The notes under the pieces: model-generated
What the model saw: only the letters and a program-made list of their open reading frames with translations
The model's database searches: none
What the model was told of the DNA's origin: nothing
Assembly (NCBI GenBank): GCA_963724945.1
Contig: CAVRWL010000003.1
Span: 2,046,001-2,110,000, forward strand
Length of the DNA stretch: 64,000 nucleotides
Reading direction: 5' to 3'
Source: Hyphomicrobium_A sp963724945
Lineage (GTDB): Bacteria; Pseudomonadota; Alphaproteobacteria; Rhizobiales; Hyphomicrobiaceae
Program-made: the position numbers and the translations under genes
In this document: piece by piece, positions 32,768 through 41,919 of the stretch
Layout: each line of letters opens with the position of its first letter
How positions within the stretch are numbered: position 1 is the stretch's first letter

Positions 32768-34012
32768 TTAAGCGTCCGTCGGCGCCGGTGTTTTTTCCTT
32801 GGTGGCCTTGGGGGAGGCACCACCCGGACGACGGTAGATGAACTCCGGGGGAGTCTCGTGGGACTCGATCTCGGCCACCTTCGCCCACTCCTCATGCAAC
32901 GGCGACAGCGAGCAGGCGGGGTCGGTATTGGCGGCATCGCCCGTCAGCGCGAACGCCTGGCAGCGGCAGCCGCCGTAATCGATCTCGCGGCGCGGGCAGG
33001 AGCTGGCACGGCTCCTTCATCCAACCGGTGCCCCGATACTTCTGGAACGCGGAGCCGTTAAGCCAGATCTCGCCGAGCGGCTTGTCGCGCACGTTGTCGA
33101 ACTCGAGGCCCTTGATCGATTCGGCGGCGTGGCAGGGCAGCACCCGCCCCGACGGGGTGACGTTGATGATGCCGCGGCCCCAGCCGCCCATGCATGGCTT
33201 GGGGAACTTGGCGTAGTAGTCGGGCACGACCATGTCGATGACGATGACGCCCTTCAGGCGCTCGCGCGCCTTTTCGGTGGCCTTGGCGGCGGTCCATGAA
33301 AGTCCTCGCGCGTCGGCATCAGCGCCGCACGGTTCTTGAGCGCCCAGGCATAGTACTGGACGTGGGCGATCTCGACGCGGTCGGCGCCGAGCGCGACGGC
33401 ATAGTCGATGATCGCCTCGACGTTCTTGATGTTGCGGCGATGGATCGGCGCATTGATGGTGAGCGGGAGGCCGAGCTCGCGCACCCAGCCGGCGACCTCC
33501 TTCTTCTTGGCGCTGCCGCCCTTGTAGCCGGCGATGCGGTCGGCGTTCTCGGCGGCGACGTCGACGTCCTGGATCGAGATCTGCACGTGGTCGAGACCGG
33601 CCTCCTTGAGCTTCTGCAGCCGCTCCTTTGTCAGAAGCACGGCGGCGGTGATGAGGTTGGTGTAGAGACCCGCCTCCGAGGCGGTCTTGACGATGTCCTC
33701 GAGGTCGCGCCGCACCGTCGGCTCGCCGCCCGAGAGATGGATCTGCAGGATGCCGAGCTGCGCGGCCTGGCGCATGACCTTCTGCCACTCCTCGGTCGTC
33801 AGCTCGGTGTTGACCCGCTCGAGCTCGAGCGGGTTCGAGCAATAGGGGCACTGCAGCGGGCAACGATGCGTCAGCTCCGCCAACAAGCCGATCGGTGCGC
33901 GCGCACAGGCAATATCCATCGGCTCGGGAGCGGTCACGGAGTCGCAGCGCATCTCGCCGGCATCCATCGTCACCGTACCTTCCTTCACATGGGTAGGGGC
34001 AGTTCCGTTCAT
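32768..34012 (-). pseudogene. pqqE: PqqE radical-SAM peptide cyclase, two frameshifts
   Basis: PqqE links Glu and Tyr of the PqqA peptide, the first step of PQQ synthesis. The radical-SAM cluster motif is CPLQCPYCSN, with downstream motifs LQIHLSGGEPTVRRD. The auxiliary-cluster region has CMGGWGRG and PCHAAESI. The frame shifts near 33297-33300, where TTT in the coding strand seems to lack one T (REDFSWTAAKATEKAR is restored). It shifts again near 33003, where one extra C interrupts the SPASM motif (PCQ then SCPRREIDYGGCRCQA). The last part ends at the stop 32768-32770 after a Lys/Pro-rich tail. All cysteines are kept across the three pieces. The ATG overlaps the pqqC-D stop by 4 bases. Confidence 0.85.
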
Positions 34013-35091
34013 GCCTTCACTACTCCCTTGTCCGCGAGATCCTGCAGCATCGCGATGATGTCGGCGGAGATCTCGCCTATCGGTGCATTATACTCCTTTG
34101 CGAGCACGCCAGCGATATCGGCGACGGTGCGCTCGCCATCACAAAGCTTCAAAACCTCGACAGCGACGTCGTCGGGGTCGAAGAGGCGCTCGGGCGCGAG
34201 GATGATCCAGCGGCCCCGGCCCGCGTCGTGGCGCAGCTTGATATGGGGCGGCATCGTCGGGCGCGTTCCCCCGCTGATGATGGCGCGGACGCGCGGGGCT
34301 CGCTTCACCCATTCTCGAGCCTCCGGGCGGAAGGCGCCGGGCGGGATGTTGCCCTCCACGTAGGCATGCTGCAGTGCGTCGAGCTGCACCCAGAGGACAT
34401 TGCACTTGAAGCGCACGGCGTCGACGCAGGCTTCCTGCTCCTCGCGCGTCTTGGCGTTCTTCAAGACGTATTGCAGCGCGAAGTCGGCGTCGCGCGGAGC
34501 CTGCGTCAGGCGACGGCGGAAATAGGCCATCACCTTCTCGTCGATGAAGTCGTAGTTCTCGAGCATGCCTGCGATCCGCTCCTTGTGGATCTTGGGAGCG
34601 AAGAGCTCGGTGAGCGAGGAGGCAATCGCAACCGTGATCGGCTGCTCGCGCACGAAGTTGACGTAGGCCTCCACGGCGAAGCGCGTCGCCGGCAGAGCGC
34701 CCTTCATGGAGACGACGTAGTCGCGGTCGAGCCCGAGGCCGTCGGTCAAGACGAGCCAGCGCTCGATGCCGCCCGGCTCCTCCGGCGGCAGACCGTCATG
34801 GTCGTGCACGCGGTGGATCCATTCGCGGCGCAACTCGCGGTCATAGAGGCGGCTGACGAGGGCGGCGTCCTTGCGCGGCACGGCCGACTGATAGCAGTAG
34901 CGGTTGAGCGCCCAGGCCTGAACCTGCGGCTTGGCAAGCTTGCCGCCGTGCAGCATGTGATGGAAGGGGTGCTTGTCGTGGTAGCGCTCGGCGCCGACCG
35001 CGCGAATGGCGGCTTCGTACTCGGCAAGACTCATGGGCTCTGCTGGGCCGCGCGCCGTGCTGATACGCTCCAGGCTAACCGGCTCGGTCAT
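34009..35091 (-). CDS. pqqCD: PqqC-PqqD fusion: pyrroloquinoline quinone synthase with peptide chaperone
   Basis: A 360-residue fusion. The N-terminal part (about 1-245) is the PqqC oxidase that makes the last ring closure of PQQ (YHDKHPFHHMLHGG, RKDAALVSRLYDRELRREW). The C-terminal 90 residues (MPPHIKLRHDAGRGRW to the end, with LAPERLFDPDDVAVEVL) are PqqD, which binds PqqA and presents it to PqqE. The same fusion occurs in Methylobacterium. The start at 35091 overlaps the pqqB stop by 4 bases and the end overlaps pqqE, so pqqB-CD-E is one coupled unit. Confidence 0.95.
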   Translation of the reverse strand: MTEPVSLERISTARGPAEPMSLAEYEAAIRAVGAERYHDKHPFHHMLHGGKLAKPQVQAWALNRYCYQSAVPRKDAALVSRLYDRELRREWIHRVHDHDGLPPEEPGGIERWLVLTDGLGLDRDYVVSMKGALPATRFAVEAYVNFVREQPITVAIASSLTELFAPKIHKERIAGMLENYDFIDEKVMAYFRRRLTQAPRDADFALQYVLKNAKTREEQEACVDAVRFKCNVLWVQLDALQHAYVEGNIPPGAFRPEAREWVKRAPRVRAIISGGTRPTMPPHIKLRHDAGRGRWIILAPERLFDPDDVAVEVLKLCDGERTVADIAGVLAKEYNAPIGEISADIIAMLQDLADKGVVKA

Positions 35092-36020
35092 AGGCGTACC
35101 TCCAATCCGTCGTATCCGACTTCCCACCCGGCACCCTCGATCGTCTTGCGCGCGTCCGAATTCTCGTTCAGCGCCGGGTTCGAATTGTTGATGTGAACAT
35201 ATATGAGCCTTCCGACCCCGAGTTTGGAGAAGGCCTCGATCGACCCTTCACTGCCCGACATGTTGATATGGCCCATGCGCCCGCCTGTTTTCGGCATCAG
35301 GCCCTGCTGGATCATCTCGTCGTCGGTGAACAGCGTGCCGTCGAAGAAGACGACGGAAGCCCCTTTGAGGCGGCGGCTGAGCGGCTCATCGATCGCGGCG
35401 CAGCCGGGAATGTAGAAGAAAGACTTCTTTGTTGCCGGATCGGTAACCTTGAGGCCGATGGTGTCGCCCTCCTTGGTTCCGAAGTCGGGGCCCGCCGCGG
35501 CGTCCTCCAGATAGAGCGCGACTTTGCCGGGGACGGCAAATGCCTCGACGGTCAAGCCAAGCTCGACGTTGGCTCCGCGCAGCGGCGTTGGCTGATCCAG
35601 AGGGAGCAGGATGCGCGGGACGAGCGGCTCGGCCAGGATCTGGAAGATGGAGTTGGCGGCGATCGTCGCGAGAACCCGGTCCGTTCCGTAGATCGAGAAC
35701 GGCTCGGCCTCGCGCAGATTGATGAGCCCGGCAATGTGATCGACGTCGCCATTGGTTAGGACGACGGACTTGATGGGGCTGTGGCGATGGCCAAATTTGG
35801 GATTGGCCCAGAGCTCGGGCGTCTGCGCGATCTGCTGGCGCAGGTCAGGCGAGGCGTTGAACAGCACCCAATTCTCGCCGTCACGGCTGACGGCAAGCGA
35901 GGATTGGGTCCGCGCCTTGAACCCGGGTGTGCCCGCGCGCACGGCCACGCAGTTGTGGCAGTTGCAGTTCCACTGAGGAAAGCCGCCGCCCGCGGAAGAC
36001 CCCAGAACCTTGATGATCAT
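35088..36020 (-). CDS. pqqB: PqqB metallo-hydrolase of PQQ synthesis
   Basis: A 310-residue cytoplasmic protein of the metallo-beta-lactamase fold that acts as a hydroxylase late in PQQ synthesis. Typical stretches are VLGSSAGGGFPQWNCNCHNC at the N-terminus and TNGDVDHIAGLINLREAEPF, the PqqB form of the metal-binding loop. Length equals the family. It lies 139 bases after pqqA and is separated from it by a strong hairpin, and it is coupled to pqqCD by ATGA. Confidence 0.95.
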   Translation of the reverse strand: MIIKVLGSSAGGGFPQWNCNCHNCVAVRAGTPGFKARTQSSLAVSRDGENWVLFNASPDLRQQIAQTPELWANPKFGHRHSPIKSVVLTNGDVDHIAGLINLREAEPFSIYGTDRVLATIAANSIFQILAEPLVPRILLPLDQPTPLRGANVELGLTVEAFAVPGKVALYLEDAAAGPDFGTKEGDTIGLKVTDPATKKSFFYIPGCAAIDEPLSRRLKGASVVFFDGTLFTDDEMIQQGLMPKTGGRMGHINMSGSEGSIEAFSKLGVGRLIYVHINNSNPALNENSDARKTIEGAGWEVGYDGLEVRL

Positions 36021-36089
36021 GGAAATGGTCTAGCAAGTTTAGGGCGCGCCGTCATGGCGGAGCCATGCTCCGCATGGACGCCACAAATG

Positions 36090-36121
36090 ACAACGGCGGT
36101 CGAGAGGTCGACCGCCGTTGT
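36090..36121 (-). terminator. Perfect 14-bp hairpin between pqqA and pqqB
   Basis: ACAACGGCGGTCGA and its exact complement flank a 4-base loop, 38 bases past the pqqA stop and well before pqqB. There is no long U run, so it is better read as an attenuator or mRNA-stabilising element than a complete stop. In Methylobacterium extorquens the short pqqA-type transcript is reported to be more abundant than the full operon transcript, and a hairpin of this kind would explain such a ratio here. Confidence 0.75.
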
Positions 36122-36159
36122 CGGAAACTCACGGAGTTAAGTGAGCTGATCGACAGTCG

Positions 36160-36249
36160 TTAGATGATGTCGATCTCGGCCGGCAGATACGAGGTAACCT
36201 CGAGGCCAACTTCCTGCTCACGAACTGCGGGCTTTGTCCAAACCTTCAT
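36160..36249 (-). CDS. pqqA: PqqA precursor peptide
   Basis: A 29-residue peptide from which PQQ is built. It starts MKVWTKPAVREQEVGLE and keeps the obligatory E-x3-Y spacing (EVTSY), the two residues that are cross-linked by PqqE. AGGAGGAA stands 4 bases before the ATG, a very strong ribosome site consistent with high peptide output. It is the first gene of the pqq operon. Confidence 0.97.
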   Translation of the reverse strand: MKVWTKPAVREQEVGLEVTSYLPAEIDII

Positions 36250-36845
36250 AGCATTCCTCCTGTTTCGGCAAGCTGCCGTCTATCTAAGATGGCCCCGCCG
36301 AGGGTCCACCCACTGGATCGCACACTTTTTTTGTGTAAGTGCCAAACCAGTCTGCGGATCAGGACGCGTTAGTCAAGTCCGGACCGCCATGGGAGCTATA
36401 GACCACAGCCCAGCTTCAGCCAGCAAGTAAAACTGGCTCACAAACGCGTGTGCCGCGCGTTATTGCCACGACTGCAGCGCGCGCGTTCGCGGACACCTTG
36501 CGTGCGGGAAAATGCAGCAGCGAAAATTTTGCAGTCGCTCGATGCGTGCCCTGAGGGTTCGCATCATCCGTGTTGAGACTACTGTGCGCTGCAATGTCGT
36601 CCTCGCACGTGCAGTGCGAGGCTTGAGCGCATCTCGCCCCGCGAAAGTCGCTTGTCTCAGGCGCGCAGCGCCAGGCGCCACACGGGCCACCCAGCCGCTT
36701 GCGACGGTAGAAAATACAACCTTCTGTAAACGAAATTGCGAAAATCCGTTCTTATTTCTGCGCGGAGATCGCGTTGGAATAGAAAAATCTACTTCTGGGT
36801 CGTATAAGAGCGTTGAGGAGCCAGCGGCAGCGAAAGGGCCAGGCC
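36250..36845. promoter_or_regulatory. Divergent region between pqqA and cysG
   Basis: About 595 bases with no convincing gene. It must carry the promoters of the pqq operon (minus) and of the cysG-cysJ-cysI operon (plus). A short inverted repeat around an A/T tract (GCACAC-TTTTTTT-GTGTAAGTGC, 36319 onward) lies about 70 bases upstream of the pqqA ATG and could be an operator. I see no riboswitch I can name. Confidence 0.4.
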
Positions 36846-38309
36846 GTGCGATATTTTCCCATCTTTGTCGATCTTGCCGGCCGCGATGTCTTGATCGCCG
36901 GCGGCGGCGAGAAGGCATTGCAGAAGCTCCGCCTCCTCATCAAAACCAGTGCGCGCATCCGTGTTGTCGCCGAGACGGTGGGCGATGAGATCGGCGCGCT
37001 GGCGCAGGAAAGAAGCGTGGCCGTGATGCGGCGGCGCTTTGCGGCTGCTGATGTCGCCGGCGCCGTCCTCGTCTTCGCCGCCAACGACGATCCCGCGCTC
37101 GACGTCGAGGTGGCCGCGGCTGCCAGGGCGCAAGGCATTCCGCTGAACGTGGTTGATGGGCCGCGCGAGAGTACGTTCATAATGCCGGCGATCGTCGACC
37201 GCGATCCCGTCGTCGTCGCCATCGGCACCGAAGGGGCCGCCCCCATTCTCTCCCGCGAGATCAAGGCCAGGATCGAGGCGTGGCTGCCGGCGCGCTTCGG
37301 CCGAGTGGCACAGCGCGCCGGGACGCTGCGCGACCGGATCAAGCAGACGATCGCAGATCCCGTGGCGCGGCGCCGGCTGTGGGAGGGGTTGTTGCAGGGA
37401 GCCTGGCGCACTGCGGTGCTGACGGGAGACGATGCAAGCGCCGATCGCGAGCTCGACCGCCAGCTCGCCGCCGCACGCTCCGGGACGGGGACCGCGGGCA
37501 GCGTCGTGCTGATCGGCTGCGGGCCTGGCGATCCCGATCTGTTGACGTTGAAGGCGCAGCAGCGTCTGCAGGAGGCCGACGTGCTGGTCGTCGACCGTCT
37601 CGTCAACCCTGCCATTCTGGATTACGCGCGGCGCGAGGCGCTTCGCATCGACGCCGGCAAGGAGCCCGGCGGGCCATCCGCGGAGCAGGACGAGATCAAT
37701 CGCATCCTCGTGCGCGAGGCGCTCAAAGGTCAACGCGTGGCCCGCCTCAAGGGCGGAGATGCGTTTATCTTCGGGCGCGCGGCCGAGGAGATGGCCGCGG
37801 TGCGGGCCGCCGGCATTCCCGTCGAGATCGTACCGGGCGTCACCGCCGCGCACGCCTGCGCTGCGAGCGTCGGCCTGCCGCTGACGTTGCGCCACAAGGT
37901 CCGTCAGTTCGCAGTCGTGACTGGAGCTTTCGCCGAGGGGACGCTCGACCTCGATTGGGACTCGCTGGCAAGGTCCGGGCAGGCGTTCGCGATCTACATG
38001 GGCGTGCGTAGCGCCGCCGACGTCCGCGCCAAGCTGCTTGCCGCCGGAGCCTTGCCGCAGACGACGGTCGTGATAGTCGAGAACGGCTCGTTGCCGAGCG
38101 AGCGCGCCGTGGCAACCGAGCTCGCCGCGCTCGACCGCGCCATCAGCGAAAAGGGTATTGCGGGACCCGCCATTATCTTCGTGGGTCTCGATTGGAAGGC
38201 CGCGGGTCTGTCGCGTCCCGGCTGGGTTGACGTCTACGAGCCGGCGCGCGTTGGCGAGGCCGGCCGCATCGAGGGGGGCCGCGCGGCGTCGATGCCGCCA
38301 GGCCGATGA
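36846..38309 (+). CDS. cysG: Siroheme synthase (uroporphyrinogen-III methyltransferase / precorrin-2 dehydrogenase-ferrochelatase)
   Basis: A protein of about 487 residues with two parts. The N-terminal precorrin-2 dehydrogenase/ferrochelatase domain has FPIFVDLAGRDVLIAGGGEK and the NAD loop. The C-terminal methyltransferase domain begins near residue 225 with VVLIGCGPGDPDLLTLKA and includes ARLKGGDAFIFGRAAEE, the product-binding region. It makes siroheme for the sulfite reductase encoded two genes on. I prefer GTG at 36846 as start, since it precedes RYFPIFVDL; TTG at 36813 is an alternative. The first gene of a sulfite-reduction operon. Confidence 0.85.
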   Translation: MRYFPIFVDLAGRDVLIAGGGEKALQKLRLLIKTSARIRVVAETVGDEIGALAQERSVAVMRRRFAAADVAGAVLVFAANDDPALDVEVAAAARAQGIPLNVVDGPRESTFIMPAIVDRDPVVVAIGTEGAAPILSREIKARIEAWLPARFGRVAQRAGTLRDRIKQTIADPVARRRLWEGLLQGAWRTAVLTGDDASADRELDRQLAAARSGTGTAGSVVLIGCGPGDPDLLTLKAQQRLQEADVLVVDRLVNPAILDYARREALRIDAGKEPGGPSAEQDEINRILVREALKGQRVARLKGGDAFIFGRAAEEMAAVRAAGIPVEIVPGVTAAHACAASVGLPLTLRHKVRQFAVVTGAFAEGTLDLDWDSLARSGQAFAIYMGVRSAADVRAKLLAAGALPQTTVVIVENGSLPSERAVATELAALDRAISEKGIAGPAIIFVGLDWKAAGLSRPGWVDVYEPARVGEAGRIEGGRAASMPPGR

Positions 38310-38367
38310 AGGGACAGAGGGTGATGGACTTCGTTCGCCCCGACGAGACGATCGCAAGGAGGCATTT

Positions 38368-40152
38368 GTGACCGCCAAACCGTTGCTTCCGAGGAACGCG
38401 CCGTTCGCGCCGGAGGACATTGAGATCTTGAACAGCGTCGTCGCGCGCACCACGCCGCAGCAGCGCAGCTGGCTTGCGGGGTTTTTCGCGGGCTTCGAGG
38501 CGGCGCAGCAGGGTGGCGCACAGCTGCAACCGGTGGCCGCCGCCAAGCCGCGTGAGGCGCTGACCGTTCTTTATGCGAGCGAGAGCGGCAACGCGGAAGC
38601 GCTCGCCATGAAGACGAAGAAGCTTGCCCAGAAGCACGGCCTCGACGCGCGCATCTTCGACATGGCGGATGTCGACGTCGATGTGCTGGGCAAGGCTAAG
38701 AACCTGATGGTGTTCGCCTCGACCTGGGGCGAGGGCGATCCCCCGAGCCGGGCGCTAGACTTCTATGCGGGCTTGATGGGCGAGGGCGCGCCACGTCTCG
38801 ACAAGAGTGTGCGCTTCGCCGTCCTGGCGTTGGGCGACACGGCGTACGCGCAGTTCTGCGCTACCGGCAAGGCGATCGATGCCCGCCTCGAGGCGCTGGG
38901 CGCGACGCGCGCCGTTGCCCGCATCGACCTCGATCTCGATTTCGCCAAGCAGGCGGCGGAGTGGACCGAAGGCGCGCTCAAGGAGCTCGCGCCCGACGAG
39001 GCCAGTGCGACCGCTACGGTCGTGCACGTCGATTTCAAGGGCACGGTGCAGATCGCGGACGAGGAGCCGCTCTACACGGCCGACAATCCGCTTGAGGCGG
39101 AGATCGCCCAGCTCGTCAATCTCAATGGCACCGGATCGACGCGCGAGACCTGGCACGTGGAGATCGCGGCCGACGCGCCGGGCTTCAGCTATCTCCCGGG
39201 CAATTCAATCGGCGTCCTGCCAGAGAACGATCCCGACCTTGCGCTCGAGCTCGCCGAGGCGGTGGGGCTCGGCGCCGATGGGGCCGTCGTGAAAGACTTG
39301 CGTGAGACCTACGACGTGACGACGCTGTCGCGGGTGCTGGTCGAGGCCTACGCCAAGCTCACGGGGCGCCCTGATGTTGCCAAGCTCGCCGAGCCGAAGG
39401 CGTTCGCCGCGTTCGCAGAGGACCGCCAGCTCGTCGACCTGTTCGAGACCTACCCCGAGACGCTCGAAGCCAAGCAGCTGTTCGCCCTGTTGCGCCCGCT
39501 GCCCGGCCGTCTCTACTCGGTCGCCTCGAGCTTGGCCGCGCACCCCGGCGAGGCGCACTTGCTCGTCGGTGCGGTGCGCTGGGACTCGCACGGCAAGAAG
39601 CGGCGTGGCGTCGCCTCCACCTATCTCGCCGATCGGCGCCGGATGGGCGATAAGATGCGCATCTACGTCAAGCCCAACCGCCACTTCCGCCTGCCCGAGG
39701 ATACGCAGCGCCCCATCATCATGATCGGCGCCGGCACGGGCGTCGCCCCATATCGCGCCTTCATCGAGGAGCGCATCGAGCAAGGGGCGAAGGGAAAGAG
39801 CTGGCTCGTGTTCGGCGAGCGCAACTACACCTACGACTTCCTCTACCAGCTCGAATGGCAGGAGCACCTCGAGAGCGGGGCGTTGTCGCGCATCGACGTC
39901 GCCTTCTCGCGCGACCAGCCGGAGAAGATCTACGTGCAACAGCGGCTGTGGGAGCACCGCGCCGATGTGCTCAAATGGGTGGAGGAGGGTGCGCACATCT
40001 ACGTGTGCGGCGACGAGAAGGGGATGGGGCGCGACGTCGACGTGATGCTCGGGCGCATTCTGGCGGACGCTGCGCGCGGGGACGACGAGGCGGGCCGGGC
40101 CAAGCTCAAGGAGCTCGCCAAGGTCGGACGCTATCAGCGCGACGTCTATTGA
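38368..40152 (+). CDS. cysJ: NADPH-sulfite reductase flavoprotein subunit
   Basis: A 594-residue diflavin reductase. A flavodoxin domain (about 60-200) has VLYASESGNAEALAMKTKK and VFASTWGEGDPPSRA. The FAD/NADPH domain has RLYSVASS, GVASTYLADRR, IGAGTGVAPYRAFIEER and ends YQRDVY. It passes electrons from NADPH to the haem subunit CysI. GTG at 38368 is preceded by AAGGAGG, which fixes the start. It lies 58 bases after cysG and 11 before cysI. Confidence 0.9.
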   Translation: MTAKPLLPRNAPFAPEDIEILNSVVARTTPQQRSWLAGFFAGFEAAQQGGAQLQPVAAAKPREALTVLYASESGNAEALAMKTKKLAQKHGLDARIFDMADVDVDVLGKAKNLMVFASTWGEGDPPSRALDFYAGLMGEGAPRLDKSVRFAVLALGDTAYAQFCATGKAIDARLEALGATRAVARIDLDLDFAKQAAEWTEGALKELAPDEASATATVVHVDFKGTVQIADEEPLYTADNPLEAEIAQLVNLNGTGSTRETWHVEIAADAPGFSYLPGNSIGVLPENDPDLALELAEAVGLGADGAVVKDLRETYDVTTLSRVLVEAYAKLTGRPDVAKLAEPKAFAAFAEDRQLVDLFETYPETLEAKQLFALLRPLPGRLYSVASSLAAHPGEAHLLVGAVRWDSHGKKRRGVASTYLADRRRMGDKMRIYVKPNRHFRLPEDTQRPIIMIGAGTGVAPYRAFIEERIEQGAKGKSWLVFGERNYTYDFLYQLEWQEHLESGALSRIDVAFSRDQPEKIYVQQRLWEHRADVLKWVEEGAHIYVCGDEKGMGRDVDVMLGRILADAARGDDEAGRAKLKELAKVGRYQRDVY

Positions 40153-40163
40153 GAGCTAGCGAC

Positions 40164-41906
40164 ATGAGCAGCGACAAGCGCTCCAAGAACGAATCCATCA
40201 AGGAGAAAAGCCGGCTCTTGCGCGGGACGATCGCGGAGGGGCTCGCCGACGTCGCCACGGGCGCCATCTCCGAGGACGACGCGCAGCTCACCAAGTTCCA
40301 CGGCACGTACCTGCAGGACGACCGCGATCTTCGCCCCGAACGCGCGAAAAAGAAGCTTGAGAAGGCCTACAGCTTCATGATCCGGGTGCGTGTGCCGGGC
40401 GGGCTGACGACGGCGAAGCAGTGGCTCGCGCTCGACGCCGTGGCCGGCACGTACGCCAACGGGTCCTTGCGCTTGACCACGCGGCAAGCGTTCCAGTTCC
40501 ACGGCGTCATAAAGTCGAACATGAAGCGCACCATGCAGGCGATCAACGCCTGCCTCTTGGATACGCTCGCCGCCTGCGGCGACGTCAACCGCAACGTCAT
40601 GGCGGCGGCCAATCCCTACCTCTCGAAGGCGCACGCCGCGGCCGAGGATCTCGCCATCAAGGTCAGCGCGCATCTGTTGCCGCAGACGGGCGCCTATCAC
40701 GAGATCTGGCTCGACGGCGAAGAGGTCGATGCCAACGGCAAGCCGCTGAAGAAGAAAGCGGCGAAAGAGGAGAAGGAGCCGATCTACGGGCCTCACTACC
40801 TGCCGCGCAAGTTCAAGATCGTGATCGCCGTGCCGCCGTCGAACGACGTCGACGTGTTCGCGCACGACTTGGGCTACATCGCCATCCTCGAGAAGGGCAA
40901 GGTTGTCGGCTACAACGTGACCGTCGGCGGCGGCATGGGCATGACCCACGGCGAGCCCGACACCTTCCCGCGCACCGCCGACATGCTCGGCTTCTGCACG
41001 CCCGAACAGGCGGTCGCCATCGCCGAGAAGATCGTGACCGTGCAGCGCGACTGGGGCAATCGCGAGAACCGCAAGCGCGCGCGGCTCAAGTACACGATCG
41101 AGGACCGGGGGCTCGACGCCTTTCGCGCCGAGGTCGAGCGCCGCTTGGGCTGCAAGCTCGCAAAGCCGCGCCCCTACCGTTTCGAGTCAACAGGCGACGC
41201 GATCGGCTGGCAGCAGAGCGCCGACAAGAAGTGGCACCTCACGCTCTTCATCGAGAACGGGCGCGTGAAGGACAAGCCCGGGCACGCCTTGCGCACCGCG
41301 CTGCGCGAGATCGCCGAGTTTCATACCGGCGCCTTCGTGCTGACGGGCAACCAGAACCTCGTCATCGCCAACGTGACGGCGAAGGCCAAGGGCAGAATCG
41401 AGGCTGTGCTCAAGGAGCACGGCATCACGCCGTTCGCGTCCTCCGGCCTCAGGCGCAACTCCATGGCGTGCGTGGCGCTGCCGACCTGCGGGCTGGCGCT
41501 CGCCGAGTCAGAGCGCTTCCTGCCCGAGGTCATCACCGCGCTTGAGGACGTGCTCGACAAGGCCGGCCTCAGGGACGACGACATCGTCATCCGCATGACG
41601 GGCTGCCCCAACGGCTGCGCGCGGCCTTACTTGGCTGAGATCGGGCTCGTCGGTCGCAATCCCGGCCTCTACAACCTCTATCTCGGTGCGGCCTTCGACG
41701 GCTCGCGGCTCAACAAGCTCTACGCCGAGGACATCGACAAGGCGCGCATGATCGGGCTGTTGGAGCCGATGCTCAAACGCTATGCCAAAGAGCGCGAGGA
41801 CGGCGAGCGGTTCGGCGACTTCGTGATCCGCGCTGGCTACGTGCGCGCCACGACCGCTGGCAACCGGTTCCATGCCGACGTCGAGCTCGTCAAGCAAGCG
41901 AGCTGA
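40164..41906 (+). CDS. cysI: Sulfite reductase haemoprotein subunit
   Basis: A 580-residue siroheme/[4Fe-4S] enzyme that reduces sulfite to sulfide. The four cluster cysteines are present as CVALPTC and GCPNGC, in the usual order near residues 440 and 490. The N-terminal Arg/Lys sites (LRLTTRQAFQFHG) that bind siroheme and sulfite are conserved. The length agrees with CysI rather than the ferredoxin-dependent Sir. It ends the cysG-cysJ-cysI operon and faces the TauE-like gene. Confidence 0.9.
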   Translation: MSSDKRSKNESIKEKSRLLRGTIAEGLADVATGAISEDDAQLTKFHGTYLQDDRDLRPERAKKKLEKAYSFMIRVRVPGGLTTAKQWLALDAVAGTYANGSLRLTTRQAFQFHGVIKSNMKRTMQAINACLLDTLAACGDVNRNVMAAANPYLSKAHAAAEDLAIKVSAHLLPQTGAYHEIWLDGEEVDANGKPLKKKAAKEEKEPIYGPHYLPRKFKIVIAVPPSNDVDVFAHDLGYIAILEKGKVVGYNVTVGGGMGMTHGEPDTFPRTADMLGFCTPEQAVAIAEKIVTVQRDWGNRENRKRARLKYTIEDRGLDAFRAEVERRLGCKLAKPRPYRFESTGDAIGWQQSADKKWHLTLFIENGRVKDKPGHALRTALREIAEFHTGAFVLTGNQNLVIANVTAKAKGRIEAVLKEHGITPFASSGLRRNSMACVALPTCGLALAESERFLPEVITALEDVLDKAGLRDDDIVIRMTGCPNGCARPYLAEIGLVGRNPGLYNLYLGAAFDGSRLNKLYAEDIDKARMIGLLEPMLKRYAKEREDGERFGDFVIRAGYVRATTAGNRFHADVELVKQAS

Positions 41907-41919
41907 GCCGCAGTGCGCC

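Noticed and set aside
36789..38546. A 585-codon open frame on the minus strand
   Set aside because: It is antisense to cysG and the start of cysJ, both with full family motifs. No ribosome site or domain is seen.
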